A DNA stretch of 57,291 bases from Armatimonadaceae bacterium (GTDB lineage: Bacteria > Armatimonadota > Armatimonadia > Armatimonadales > Armatimonadaceae), in assembly GCA_030447685.1 (NCBI GenBank), contig JAUJOK010000034.1, forward strand, positions 1 to 57,291, written 5' to 3'. Under the pieces are notes generated by a model. That model was not told the origin of the DNA and did not search any database. It saw nothing but the letters and a program-made list of their open reading frames with translations. Shown one piece after another: positions 16,956 to 25,121 of the stretch; the stretch's first letter is position 1; every line of letters begins with the position of its first letter. Made by a program: the position numbers and the translations under genes.

Positions 16956-18404
16956 GTGGCAGGACGACGCGGCGGCACGTTAGCTATCCTTTCTCTTGTC
17001 GGTCTGGCGACCGGCGTTTCCTTCGCTGCCGGGTCGCGCCTGCGCGAACGCTTTTCCGACCGTTATCTGGGCGGCGGCGGCGCATCCACGCAGATCGCCC
17101 AGGCGCAGAACGGGCGAGGCATGGCGCGCGCAGGTGGCGCTGGTGGCGCGCTGGTAATTCGACCGGAAAAGGACGACGACCATATCAAGTCCGTCGAAAC
17201 CTTTTACGAAGTCTTTGACCACGTCAGGGAGCACTATGTCGATAAACTGCCGGACGACCGCACGCTCGCCCAGAGCACGGTCCGGGGAATGCTCACCGAA
17301 CTGAACGACCCGAACTGCCGCTTCCTGGAACCGGCGGAACGGGAGGCATGGGCCAACGAGGAGCGCGGCATCTTCTCCGGTATCGGCGCGGCGATCCGCA
17401 TCCTGCCGAACAAGCGGGACGGCTATACCGAGCATCGCATTGTGGTGGTCGCGCCCCTGCCCGGCTCCCCGGCGGAAAAAGCGGGCCTGAAATCCGGCGA
17501 CGTGATTAAGAGCATTGACGGAAAATATGTGCTTACCTCCAACCCCCTGGTCGAACTGGACAAGATCTCCAGGCGCATGGACGCCGGTGAGGCCACGGAA
17601 GAGGAAGTGGAAAAGGCCATCCAGGGAGCGGAGGCGGCCCAAAAGCGGATCGACAGCGGAATCACGCTCGTAAAGGCGCTGAAAAAGTTATCGGTGGGCA
17701 CCGGTGAAAAACGTATGCTGGCCGTGCAGCGCGCGGGTGTGAAAGAGCCGATTTCCGTGCAGTTGACCACGGCATCTACGCAGGTCGCTCCGCTGACCAC
17801 GAAATCCCTGCCCGATGGCACGACCTATATCAAGATTGCCTCCTTTACGGACAGAACCGGCAAAGCGTTTAAGGACGCGCTGGCGAGCCTTCCGAAGCGT
17901 ACCGGGCTGCTGCTCGATCTGCGCGGCAATCCCGGCGGCGCACGCTCGTCGGTTCGTGAGGTCGCTTCCCTGCTGACTTCGGGCGGCAGCCTGCTCCTGG
18001 AAGTTAACGGACGCGGCAAGCGCACGGTCATCGCCTCAGCGGCGGCGGCGGCGGGACAAAGCGGCGGCGCGGCGCGGCCCGTGGTCGTGCTGGTGGATAA
18101 AGGCACGGCTTCCCACGCCGAGGCGCTGGCCGTCTCCCTGCGCGATAAAGGGGTCGCCACGCTGGTCGGCAGGCAGACATTCGGCGATGCGATGGTGCGG
18201 AAAATGTACGCGCTGGCCGATGGCTCCGGGTATACGCTGACGACGGGTAAGCTGCTCGGTCCGACCGGCACGGACTGGCATCTGGTCGGCGTCGCGCCCG
18301 GCGTGGCGCTCGGCGGCGCGGCGACCGAGGATCAAATAATTGCCCGCGCCGTTTCCGTACTGCGAAACCGCGCCAATATCGCGGTGGCCCCGGCCCGGTC
18401 GTAA
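16956..18404 (+). CDS. S41-family protease homologue, probably inactive
   Basis: 482 residues: an N-terminal membrane anchor (LAILSLVGLATGVSFAAG), a helical N-domain, a PDZ domain (APLPGSPAEKAGLKSGDVI) and the tail-specific protease fold (GLLLDLRGNPGGARSSV). The catalytic Ser region reads KGTASHAEALAV where active relatives have G[ST]ASASE, and the general-base lysine motif TFGKG is TFGDA, so the Lys is gone. I infer a pseudoprotease, perhaps an adaptor of the active paralogue that starts 17 bp downstream. Start is GTG 16956 with GAAGG 10 bases upstream. Confidence 0.85.
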   Translation: MAGRRGGTLAILSLVGLATGVSFAAGSRLRERFSDRYLGGGGASTQIAQAQNGRGMARAGGAGGALVIRPEKDDDHIKSVETFYEVFDHVREHYVDKLPDDRTLAQSTVRGMLTELNDPNCRFLEPAEREAWANEERGIFSGIGAAIRILPNKRDGYTEHRIVVVAPLPGSPAEKAGLKSGDVIKSIDGKYVLTSNPLVELDKISRRMDAGEATEEEVEKAIQGAEAAQKRIDSGITLVKALKKLSVGTGEKRMLAVQRAGVKEPISVQLTTASTQVAPLTTKSLPDGTTYIKIASFTDRTGKAFKDALASLPKRTGLLLDLRGNPGGARSSVREVASLLTSGGSLLLEVNGRGKRTVIASAAAAAGQSGGAARPVVVLVDKGTASHAEALAVSLRDKGVATLVGRQTFGDAMVRKMYALADGSGYTLTTGKLLGPTGTDWHLVGVAPGVALGGAATEDQIIARAVSVLRNRANIAVAPARS

Positions 18405-18421
18405 GGAGAAGACTATCTGCT

Positions 18422-19786
18422 ATGCGACGCTTTTTCACGATCCTTATTGCTTTGTGCGTTGTGTCCGCCGGTTTCTTCGGCGGCTTCTCCTTCGATATTC
18501 TGCGAACGGTCGGCAAAGACCCGCGCGCGGCGGCGCGTCGCCTCCAGCATGTGCCTTTAAAGGTCGCGATGGCGCTTCGGCCCGCTTCGGCCCATGCCGC
18601 CGACGAATCGCTTTCGCCGGAAAGCGCCTACGCTTCGGTGCTGCGCACGATTAAAACCGACTACTACGGCCCGACCCCCAGTACGACCAGGCTTACCTAC
18701 ACGGCGATTCGGGGGATGCTTCGCGCGCTGAACGACCCGTACACGTCGTTCTGGACTCCGGACGAGTTCGCCCGGCAGATGGAAGATACGCGGGGCGACT
18801 TCGGCGGTATTGGTGCGAAGCTGGAGATGACCAAGGATAAGAAGGTTCTTATTGTCGAGCCGATTCCCAACGCCCCCGCTGAAAAGATGGGTATTCTGGC
18901 CGGCGACGTGATTCTGGCCGTAGACGCCAAGCCGATCCAGGGACTTAATATCAACTCGGTCGTCTCGCGCATTCGCGGCAAGGAAGGGACACGGGTACGC
19001 CTGACCCTTCAGCGAGATGCGCAGATTTTCGATAAGACGATCACGCGCGCGATGGTGCATTCCCCGATTATCAAGGCGCGGATGCAGGACGAGGACGCAA
19101 AGATCGGCTATATCGCGCTGGAGCAATTTAACGAGCAGGCGGACCAGCAGTTTGATGATGCGCTGCGGCGTCTGGAAGCGAAAGGGATGAAGGCGCTGAT
19201 CTTCGATCTGCGCAGCAACCCCGGCGGCCTGCTGAACGTCGCCCAGGATGTCGCTTCGCGCTTCATTCACGAAGGCAAGGTCGTGATCGTGCAGGAGCGC
19301 AACGGCAGCCAGTCGTCGCTGAATGTCAATTCGAGCAAGCACCGCTCGCCGCTGGAGCGCGGGGCCTATCCCGTGGTCGTTCTGGTCAATGCAGGCTCGG
19401 CGTCAGCGTCGGAGATCGTCGCAGGCGCTATTAAAGACCACAACGTCGGCACCCTCGTCGGCACGAAGACCTTCGGCAAGGGTCTGGTGCAGACTATCAT
19501 CCCGCTCGGCGACAACTCCGCCGTCAAGATTACCACCCAGCGCTATTTCACGCCCAACGGCACCGATATCAACAAGAAAGTGGATGCCAGCGGCAAGCAG
19601 ATCAGCGGCGGCATCACGCCCGATTACGTGGTTGAGGTAACGGACAAGGACATCGAAGCGATGCGCGAGGCGCAGCGCAAAAACCCCAATGACAGCCGCT
19701 TCGACCCGCAGCTTCTTAAAGCCCTCGAGGTGGTGAAAAGCAAAATGGCGGGAACCGTTCCCCGCGTACGCACCACACAGCGTTAG
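18422..19786 (+). CDS. S41 family carboxy-terminal processing peptidase (CtpA/B-like)
   Basis: 454 residues, periplasmic or secreted with an N-terminal anchor (FFTILIALCVVSAGFFGGF). PDZ domain (PIPNAPAEKMGILAGDVIL) and protease core with the Ser in NAGSASASEIVAGAIKD and the catalytic Lys in TKTFGKGLVQ. Such enzymes trim exported proteins or regulate cell-wall hydrolases by regulated proteolysis. It is 17 bp downstream of the Lys-less paralogue, on the same strand, so the pair is probably co-transcribed and co-functional. A strong stem-loop follows the stop. Confidence 0.94.
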   Translation: MRRFFTILIALCVVSAGFFGGFSFDILRTVGKDPRAAARRLQHVPLKVAMALRPASAHAADESLSPESAYASVLRTIKTDYYGPTPSTTRLTYTAIRGMLRALNDPYTSFWTPDEFARQMEDTRGDFGGIGAKLEMTKDKKVLIVEPIPNAPAEKMGILAGDVILAVDAKPIQGLNINSVVSRIRGKEGTRVRLTLQRDAQIFDKTITRAMVHSPIIKARMQDEDAKIGYIALEQFNEQADQQFDDALRRLEAKGMKALIFDLRSNPGGLLNVAQDVASRFIHEGKVVIVQERNGSQSSLNVNSSKHRSPLERGAYPVVVLVNAGSASASEIVAGAIKDHNVGTLVGTKTFGKGLVQTIIPLGDNSAVKITTQRYFTPNGTDINKKVDASGKQISGGITPDYVVEVTDKDIEAMREAQRKNPNDSRFDPQLLKALEVVKSKMAGTVPRVRTTQR

Positions 19787-19797
19787 GTTTTATCGGC

Positions 19798-19832
19798 AAA
19801 GCCTCCTCTTCCCCGCCGGAAAAGGAGGCTTT
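19798..19832. terminator. Bidirectional terminator between S41 peptidase and pyrE
   Basis: AAAGCCTCCT (19798-19807) and AGGAGGCTTT (19823-19832) form a 10-bp stem with a GC-rich loop; on the plus strand it is followed by TTTACTTTTT. The pyrE stop codon on the other strand lies at the edge of the stem. Confidence 0.85.
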
Positions 19833-20421
19833 ACTTTTTGCCGGTGGAGCCGGGGCGGGCGACGGGAATGGCCGCGAGCCACTCCGGCAAAGCGTCCGCA
19901 GGCCATTTTTCGACCGTCAGGCGCAGCAGCGCCTCGGTCGGGGCGGGGAAAGTCACTGCACCACCGGAGCGATCCACCAGAAGGCCCACGCCGCACAGCG
20001 TCGCTCCCTTCGCCTCCACCAGTTCGATACATTCGCGCACCGACCCGCCCGTGGTCAGAATATCGTCCACCACCAGCACCCGCTGCCCCGGCAAAAGGTG
20101 CTCCTCGCGCCGCAGAAAGCGCTTTCCTTCTTTGTCGAGTTCGGCGTAAGCGGCGGGCGTACCCATATGCTTGGCGACCTCGTAGGCCATCACAATACCC
20201 AGTGTCGTCGGCCCCAGAACCACGTCCGGCTTTGTGCGCGCCAGCAGCCGCGCCGCCAATTCACGGCACAGCGTTTCGACATGATGCGGCTGTGACAGCA
20301 CCTGAAACTTTTCAAAATACTGGTCGGAATGATAGCCGCTGGTAAGGACGAAGTGGCCGCGCAGCAGCGCCCCGCTTTCCTCGAAGATACGCAGCACGTC
20401 GGCATCGGTCAGTGAGTTCAA
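19831..20421 (-). CDS. pyrE: Orotate phosphoribosyltransferase
   Basis: Joins orotate and PRPP to form OMP in pyrimidine synthesis. 196 residues. The PRPP-binding loop VLVVDDILTTGGS and the N-terminal HFVLTSGYHSDQYFEKFQVL (orotate/PRPP site, here with Asp-Gln instead of the more usual Ser/Asp order) are clear. Start is TTG 20421 with GGAGG nine bases upstream. It is alone on its strand here; other pyr genes are not nearby. Confidence 0.93.
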   Translation of the reverse strand: MNSLTDADVLRIFEESGALLRGHFVLTSGYHSDQYFEKFQVLSQPHHVETLCRELAARLLARTKPDVVLGPTTLGIVMAYEVAKHMGTPAAYAELDKEGKRFLRREEHLLPGQRVLVVDDILTTGGSVRECIELVEAKGATLCGVGLLVDRSGGAVTFPAPTEALLRLTVEKWPADALPEWLAAIPVARPGSTGKK

Positions 20422-20535
20422 TCGTTGGCTCCTCCCTGCCCGACAGTTCGGCGGCGAGCCGGGCGTCTCCTGCGCAGGAAGGGCTTCGGGCGCGGGCGGC
20501 GAATGTTAAACAAAAGCTTGCTCGGGGAGAAGTAC

Positions 20536-21705
20536 GTGATTTCAGATATGCAGGAAGCGCCCGCATTAGGCGTCGGCATGGTTGGCTATGGCTTTATCGG
20601 CAAAGTGCATACGTTCGCGCACCGCTCGCTTCCGCTGTTTTACGATCCCCTGCCCGCCCGCACGCGTCTGGTCGGGGTGTGCACGGCGACCGAGGCGAGC
20701 GGGCAAAAGGCGCGGCAACAGGCGGGCTATGAATTCGCGACCACCGACTACCGGGAACTGGTTGACCGCGACGACATCCACCTTATCCACTGCTGCACGC
20801 CCAACGATGCGCACCACGCGCTGTTGAAAGACGCCCTGCGCGCCGGTAAGCACATCTACTGCGACAAGCCGCTGACACGCACCCTGGCCGAGGCCGAGGA
20901 GATTGCCGCGCTTGCCCGGCAGACGAAGGCCGTGCATCGCATGACCTTTAACTATCGCTTCGTCCCGGCCACGCTGCGCGCTAAAGAGCTGGTGGAAGAG
21001 GGCTTCCTGGGCACGGTTTACCAGTTCCGCGCCGCCTACCTGCACGCCGGTTATGTTGACCCGAACCGACCGATAAGCTGGCGTCTGCAAATGGACCGGA
21101 GCGGCGGCGGCGCGCTGATGGACCTGGGCGTCCATATCTTCGACCTCATGCGCCACCTGCTCGGCGAATTTGCTGCCGTAAACGCGCAGTTGGAAACGTT
21201 TATCACCCGGCGGCCCGACCCGCGCACCGGCGGGACTTCCCCGGTGGATGTGGACGATGTTGCCATCGTGCAGACGCGAACCGCAGGCGGCGCTGTCGGA
21301 ACTATCGAGGCGACACGCCTGGCTACCGGCACGCAGGACGAACTGCGCTTCGAGATTCACGGCAGCCGGGGCGCTATCGGCTTTAATTTGATGGAGCCGA
21401 ACTGGCTGACGGTGTACGACAACACGGTTCCCGAAGCGCCGCTGGGCGGCGAGCGCGGCCCGCAGCACATCGAGTGCGTCACCCGCTATCCGAAGCCGTA
21501 TGCGCTGGGCGCGACCAAGAACACCATCGGGTGGCCGCAGTTTCATGTCCACTGTTTGCAGGATTTTGTCGCGTCGGTCGCAAGCGGCAATCCGGGCGGC
21601 CCCTCCTTTGAGGACGGTCTGGCAGCGCAGCGGTTCGTGGATGCCTGCCAGCGCTCCGCCGCAAGCAACGCCTGGGTGGATTTGCCCGCCGCGACGGGAG
21701 AATAG
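20536..21705 (+). CDS. Gfo/Idh/MocA family oxidoreductase
   Basis: NAD(P)-dependent sugar or cyclitol dehydrogenase-type protein. Rossmann motif GMVGYGFIGKVHTFA, then HCCTPNDAHHALLKDALRAG and CDKPLTRTLAEAEEI (the EKP-like lysine motif with Asp for Glu), and GGGALMDLGVHIFDLMRHLLG with the usual catalytic-region Asp and His. GTG 20536 is favoured because GGGGAG lies six bases upstream; ATG 20503 and ATG 20548 are alternatives. About 389 residues. The substrate cannot be told from sequence. Confidence 0.9.
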   Translation: MISDMQEAPALGVGMVGYGFIGKVHTFAHRSLPLFYDPLPARTRLVGVCTATEASGQKARQQAGYEFATTDYRELVDRDDIHLIHCCTPNDAHHALLKDALRAGKHIYCDKPLTRTLAEAEEIAALARQTKAVHRMTFNYRFVPATLRAKELVEEGFLGTVYQFRAAYLHAGYVDPNRPISWRLQMDRSGGGALMDLGVHIFDLMRHLLGEFAAVNAQLETFITRRPDPRTGGTSPVDVDDVAIVQTRTAGGAVGTIEATRLATGTQDELRFEIHGSRGAIGFNLMEPNWLTVYDNTVPEAPLGGERGPQHIECVTRYPKPYALGATKNTIGWPQFHVHCLQDFVASVASGNPGGPSFEDGLAAQRFVDACQRSAASNAWVDLPAATGE

Positions 21706-21764
21706 GACAATAGCCTGCGTCCGGCGAAGATACCGAAAAGACGGATAGCGGGAGGCGGCGAGGC

Positions 21765-23438
21765 ATGGCGGGCAGATACGGGTTGAAAACAAAACAAAGC
21801 GGCAGGAGGTTTCGGCAGGCGCTGGGGGCAGTGCTGCTTCTCGCGGCGCTTACCCTGGGCAAGACGGCGCTTGCTCAAAGCGCTCTGGAGCAGATTCGGG
21901 CGCGCGGCGAACTGGTAATCGCGACCGACGCCACCTATCCTCCGTTCGAGTTTATTGACCGGGGCGTTCTTCAGGGCTTCGATGTCGATCTGGGCAACGC
22001 GCTCGGCAAGGAGTTGGGCGTCCGTGTCCGCTGGATTCCGATGGAGTGGGCGGGCGTATTCGCCGCCCTGTCCACGCGCAAATGCGATCTGGTGATGTCG
22101 GGCGTCACCATCACCGAGGAGCGCAAAAAAGGCAATGCCTTCACCCGCCCTTATTTTCTGTCGGGGCAGGTGATCGTGCGGCGCAAAGGGGACAGCAGTA
22201 TCAACGGCGCGCGTGACCTGCGGGGTAAGATTGTCGCCGTACAGCATGACACCACCGGCCAGTACGCGGCGGAAAAGCAGGGATTGTCGAAAGACGAGCT
22301 TCACCGGTTCGACACGCTTCAGGACGCGCTCCTGGATGTGCGAAACAAGAAAGCCGCCGCCGCCGTGGCCGACCTGCCCGCGCTGCAATACAACATCCGC
22401 CGAAGCTCTACGGAGCTGGAACTGGTGCCGGGCGGAATCATCGCCGAGGAAAATGTCGGTATCGTCGCCCGCCCTGGTGATCTCGACCTTGTCCACGCGC
22501 TTAATACCGCCCTGGACACCGTGCTGGTAGACGGGCGCTATGCCCGGATGTACCGCCACTGGAGCCAAGAGCCGGTTACGACCACGATGATCGCTCGTCT
22601 GGAGCAGGTTCGACAGCAGGGAACCACCGTACCCGACCGGATCGTTCAGGCAGGTCTGACGGCTGCCGTGCCCTCCGCAGCGGGCAGCGGCGACGCCGTG
22701 CCCACTGCTTCCGGCGGGGGCGGCTCCGCGCTCGCGATTCGCTGGGACCTGCTGGCGGACGCCCTGCCCTACCTGGCGCGCGGCGCTCTGGTGACTCTGG
22801 AACTGACGGCGTTGACCCTGCTTATCGGTATCCCGGCGGGCCTGCTTGTCGCGATGCTGCGCCTGTCCCACCTGAAGCCGGTGCGGACGGTCGCCACGGT
22901 CTATGTGGAAGTGGTGCGCGGTACGCCGCTGCTGATGCAGATCTACGTTATCTACTTCGTGCTGCCCGCCGCCGGGGTATCGCTGCCCGCATTCGTCGCG
23001 GGTGTCGCCGCGCTTTCCCTCAATGCCGCCGCCTATATCTCGGAGATCTTCCGCGCCGGTATCGAGAGCATCGACGCCGGGCAGATGGAGGCGGCCCGCT
23101 CGCTCGGCATGGACTACCGGGGAGCGATGCGCTTCGTTATCCTGCCGCAGACCCTGCGCCGCGTCCTGCCGCCGCTCACCAACGAAGCGGTCGCCCTGCT
23201 CAAGGACTCCTCGCTGGTGTCCGTGGTCGCGCTGTCCGAACTGATGCGCGTCGGCAAGGAGATCGCCACCAATACCGGCTCACCGACCACCATCTACCTG
23301 TCTATCGCCCTGCTGTACCTGGGGATGACCCTGCCGCTGACGCACCTCGTCCGCCGCCTGGAGGCGAAATGGCAGCCTATCAGCCGCCGCCCGCGCCTGA
23401 TTAAAGGGCAGAAGGAGCAGCTATCCCGCGCCGCATGA
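21765..23438 (+). CDS. Amino-acid ABC transporter: substrate-binding domain fused to permease
   Basis: 557 residues. After a signal peptide (LLLAALTLGKTALAQ) comes a family-3 solute-binding domain (ATDATYPPFEFID; GFDVDLGNALGKELGV; CDLVMSGVTITEERK) to about residue 270, a Gly/Ser/Ala linker, and a HisM/GlnP-type permease from about residue 325 with ELTALTLLIGIPAGLLVAML and the EAA-like loop EAARSLGMDYRGAMRFVILP that contacts the ATPase. Fused receptors of this GlnP kind import glutamine, glutamate or other polar amino acids. The matching ATPase gene is not adjacent. GGGAGG lies nine bases before ATG 21765. Confidence 0.93.
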   Translation: MAGRYGLKTKQSGRRFRQALGAVLLLAALTLGKTALAQSALEQIRARGELVIATDATYPPFEFIDRGVLQGFDVDLGNALGKELGVRVRWIPMEWAGVFAALSTRKCDLVMSGVTITEERKKGNAFTRPYFLSGQVIVRRKGDSSINGARDLRGKIVAVQHDTTGQYAAEKQGLSKDELHRFDTLQDALLDVRNKKAAAAVADLPALQYNIRRSSTELELVPGGIIAEENVGIVARPGDLDLVHALNTALDTVLVDGRYARMYRHWSQEPVTTTMIARLEQVRQQGTTVPDRIVQAGLTAAVPSAAGSGDAVPTASGGGGSALAIRWDLLADALPYLARGALVTLELTALTLLIGIPAGLLVAMLRLSHLKPVRTVATVYVEVVRGTPLLMQIYVIYFVLPAAGVSLPAFVAGVAALSLNAAAYISEIFRAGIESIDAGQMEAARSLGMDYRGAMRFVILPQTLRRVLPPLTNEAVALLKDSSLVSVVALSELMRVGKEIATNTGSPTTIYLSIALLYLGMTLPLTHLVRRLEAKWQPISRRPRLIKGQKEQLSRAA

Positions 23439-23449
23439 TTGCCGCCGGG

Positions 23450-23836
23450 TCAGTCGTCCAGCAGGGCAATCGCCTCGATCTCCACCGCCGCCGCCAGCGG
23501 CAGCGCGCCGACCTGGAACGTCGAGCGAGCGGGCCGCGAGCCTTCGGGAAAGTGGCGCGTATAGATTTCGTTCAGCCGCGCGAACTGCCCGATGTCGGCC
23601 AGAAACACGGTCGTCTTGACCAGGCTGTCCAGCGTCCCGCCCGCCGCCTCCACCAGATTCCGCACCCCGGCAATCGCGCCTTCCACCTGCTTCTCGAAAT
23701 CCGCGTGCGGCTGTTTCGTTTCCGGGTCGATCCCCAACTGCCCGGAGATAAACAGCAGATTGCCCGCCTTCACCGCCGGGCTGTACGGCGAGCCTGCCAC
23801 CGGCAAGCCCGCAAAAATCGGTTCCTTCTTCGCCAT
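23450..23836 (-). CDS. ridA: RidA family protein (enamine/imine deaminase)
   Basis: 128 residues from ATG 23836, preceded by AAGGAGG. RidA proteins are trimers that hydrolyse reactive 2-aminoacrylate from PLP enzymes. Family marks: YSPAVKAGNLLFISGQLGID, VVKT-like LVKTTVFLADIGQFARLNE, and the substrate-carboxylate Arg in GSRPARSTFQVGALP, followed by VEIEAIA. It is convergent with the transporter gene with 11 bp between stops. Confidence 0.93.
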   Translation of the reverse strand: MAKKEPIFAGLPVAGSPYSPAVKAGNLLFISGQLGIDPETKQPHADFEKQVEGAIAGVRNLVEAAGGTLDSLVKTTVFLADIGQFARLNEIYTRHFPEGSRPARSTFQVGALPLAAAVEIEAIALLDD

Positions 23837-23846
23837 ATCTTCCTCC

Positions 23847-24791
23847 TTATGCCTCTGAGAAAAAGTCGGAATCCACCCGCTTAACGTCATACCTCTGAAC
23901 CAGTGATATGCCGAGATCATGCTCAATCATCAACCGAGCCAGTTCTACCCCATCCACCAGCGAGATTTTGAAGTTCAGGTTATATCGAGCGTATTCTTTT
24001 GCTTCTTTAGTGAAGGTAGAAGTCGTCATGAAGACCCCCTTAGATGCTCCCTGCCCATTCAAAGCACCTACGAATGCCTGCACTTCTTTACGACCAACGG
24101 TTCCATTATCCCACCGCTTTGCTTGGAGGTAAATCTTCTCCAGCCCAAGTTTATCCTGATTAATAACGCCGTCTACGCCTCCATCGCCGGATTTGCCTAA
24201 CGTTTGACCAGCGTCATCTGCGGTACCACCGTATCCCAGCCTGAGCATGAGTTGCACTACCAACTGCTCGAAGAACGCCGGCGGCATTGCCTTCACTCGT
24301 TCAAGAAGATCCTGTGCCAAGGCTTCGTTCAAAGCGGTATACGCTGCCGCAATAGCCTCTTCAGGAGTCGCCTTATCGGACACGCTATCAGCCAGATCTG
24401 CTTCCGTAGACGTTCCTGTTGATTTGCTTACTCTTGATGTTGAACCATTAGCGTTATGGAAGGCAGCAAATTCAGGAAAAACTTCCAAGTCTACGGGTTT
24501 GATAACCTCCGGGCAGGTTTTGAGGTACTTCAAACCACGTGGCGTAATCCGGTTGACACCCCGCCCGACGCTTTCCACAAGTTTTGCCTGTCGCAGATAT
24601 GTTAGTGCCCATGTTACGCGGTTGTAAAGGCGCGTTTGCCTTTTACTTGGTATGAGTTCATCCCGGTCTTCCTGCGACAATTGGAGATGATCAGCCAGAA
24701 TCCTTTCAACATCGCGTGAATGGTGGTTCTGACCATCTGCCAGAAGTTCAAGAGCCGGACGAATGAAGCGGAAGAATTCAGGGACAGCCAT
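23847..24791 (-). CDS. Mrr-type restriction endonuclease
   Basis: 314 residues: an N-terminal winged-helix Mrr_N domain (FFRFIRPALELLADG to about residue 95), an acidic linker, and a C-terminal Mrr catalytic domain of the PD-(D/E)xK fold (FEQLVVQLMLRLGYG; GKSGDGGVDGVI; the D-x-QxK motif in IYLQAKRWDNG). Characterised members cut modified, often methylated, DNA. GAGGAG lies five bases before ATG 24791. No methyltransferase is adjacent, consistent with a type IV enzyme. The base composition is visibly more AT-rich than its neighbours, suggesting acquisition. Confidence 0.9.
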   Translation of the reverse strand: MAVPEFFRFIRPALELLADGQNHHSRDVERILADHLQLSQEDRDELIPSKRQTRLYNRVTWALTYLRQAKLVESVGRGVNRITPRGLKYLKTCPEVIKPVDLEVFPEFAAFHNANGSTSRVSKSTGTSTEADLADSVSDKATPEEAIAAAYTALNEALAQDLLERVKAMPPAFFEQLVVQLMLRLGYGGTADDAGQTLGKSGDGGVDGVINQDKLGLEKIYLQAKRWDNGTVGRKEVQAFVGALNGQGASKGVFMTTSTFTKEAKEYARYNLNFKISLVDGVELARLMIEHDLGISLVQRYDVKRVDSDFFSEA

Positions 24792-24844
24792 GTCATCTCC
24801 TCAACAACTGCGATATGGGAAGTACAAAATAATCCGCGAATAGC

Positions 24845-25099
24845 TCAGCTATCAGACTCGCCGCGCATTTCCTTCATCAATGCCTGCCCGATATAGTAGT
24901 CGTGGCGCTCGGCCACGTCGGTAACGTCGCAGGAGATACTGCCTACCAAAGCAAGTAACGGATCTTCGGGTTCCGGCTGAACTTCCTTTGTCAGCCACTC
25001 CAGAACCATTTCCTCAGGCGTTCGGCCCGCCTGCTGCGCTTTCTGCTGTAATGGTTCATAGATTGTATCCGGCAATGTCAATGTCAGGGTGTGCGCCAT
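24845..25099 (-). CDS. Small antitoxin-like protein, no partner visible
   Basis: 84 residues from ATG 25099 (GGAGG eight bases upstream). The N-terminus TLTLTLPDTIYEPLQQKAQQ resembles ribbon-helix-helix antitoxin-like strands followed by a helix; the C-terminus has DPLLALVGSISCDVTDVAERHDYY, a pattern I associate with small orphan antitoxin-like proteins of toxin-antitoxin loci in cyanobacteria and related bacteria. No PIN or other toxin gene follows. It is 22 bp downstream of the helicase gene on the same strand. Confidence 0.6.
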   Translation of the reverse strand: MAHTLTLTLPDTIYEPLQQKAQQAGRTPEEMVLEWLTKEVQPEPEDPLLALVGSISCDVTDVAERHDYYIGQALMKEMRGESDS

Positions 25100-25121
25100 T
25101 TCGGATTCCTCCGGCTGTATT

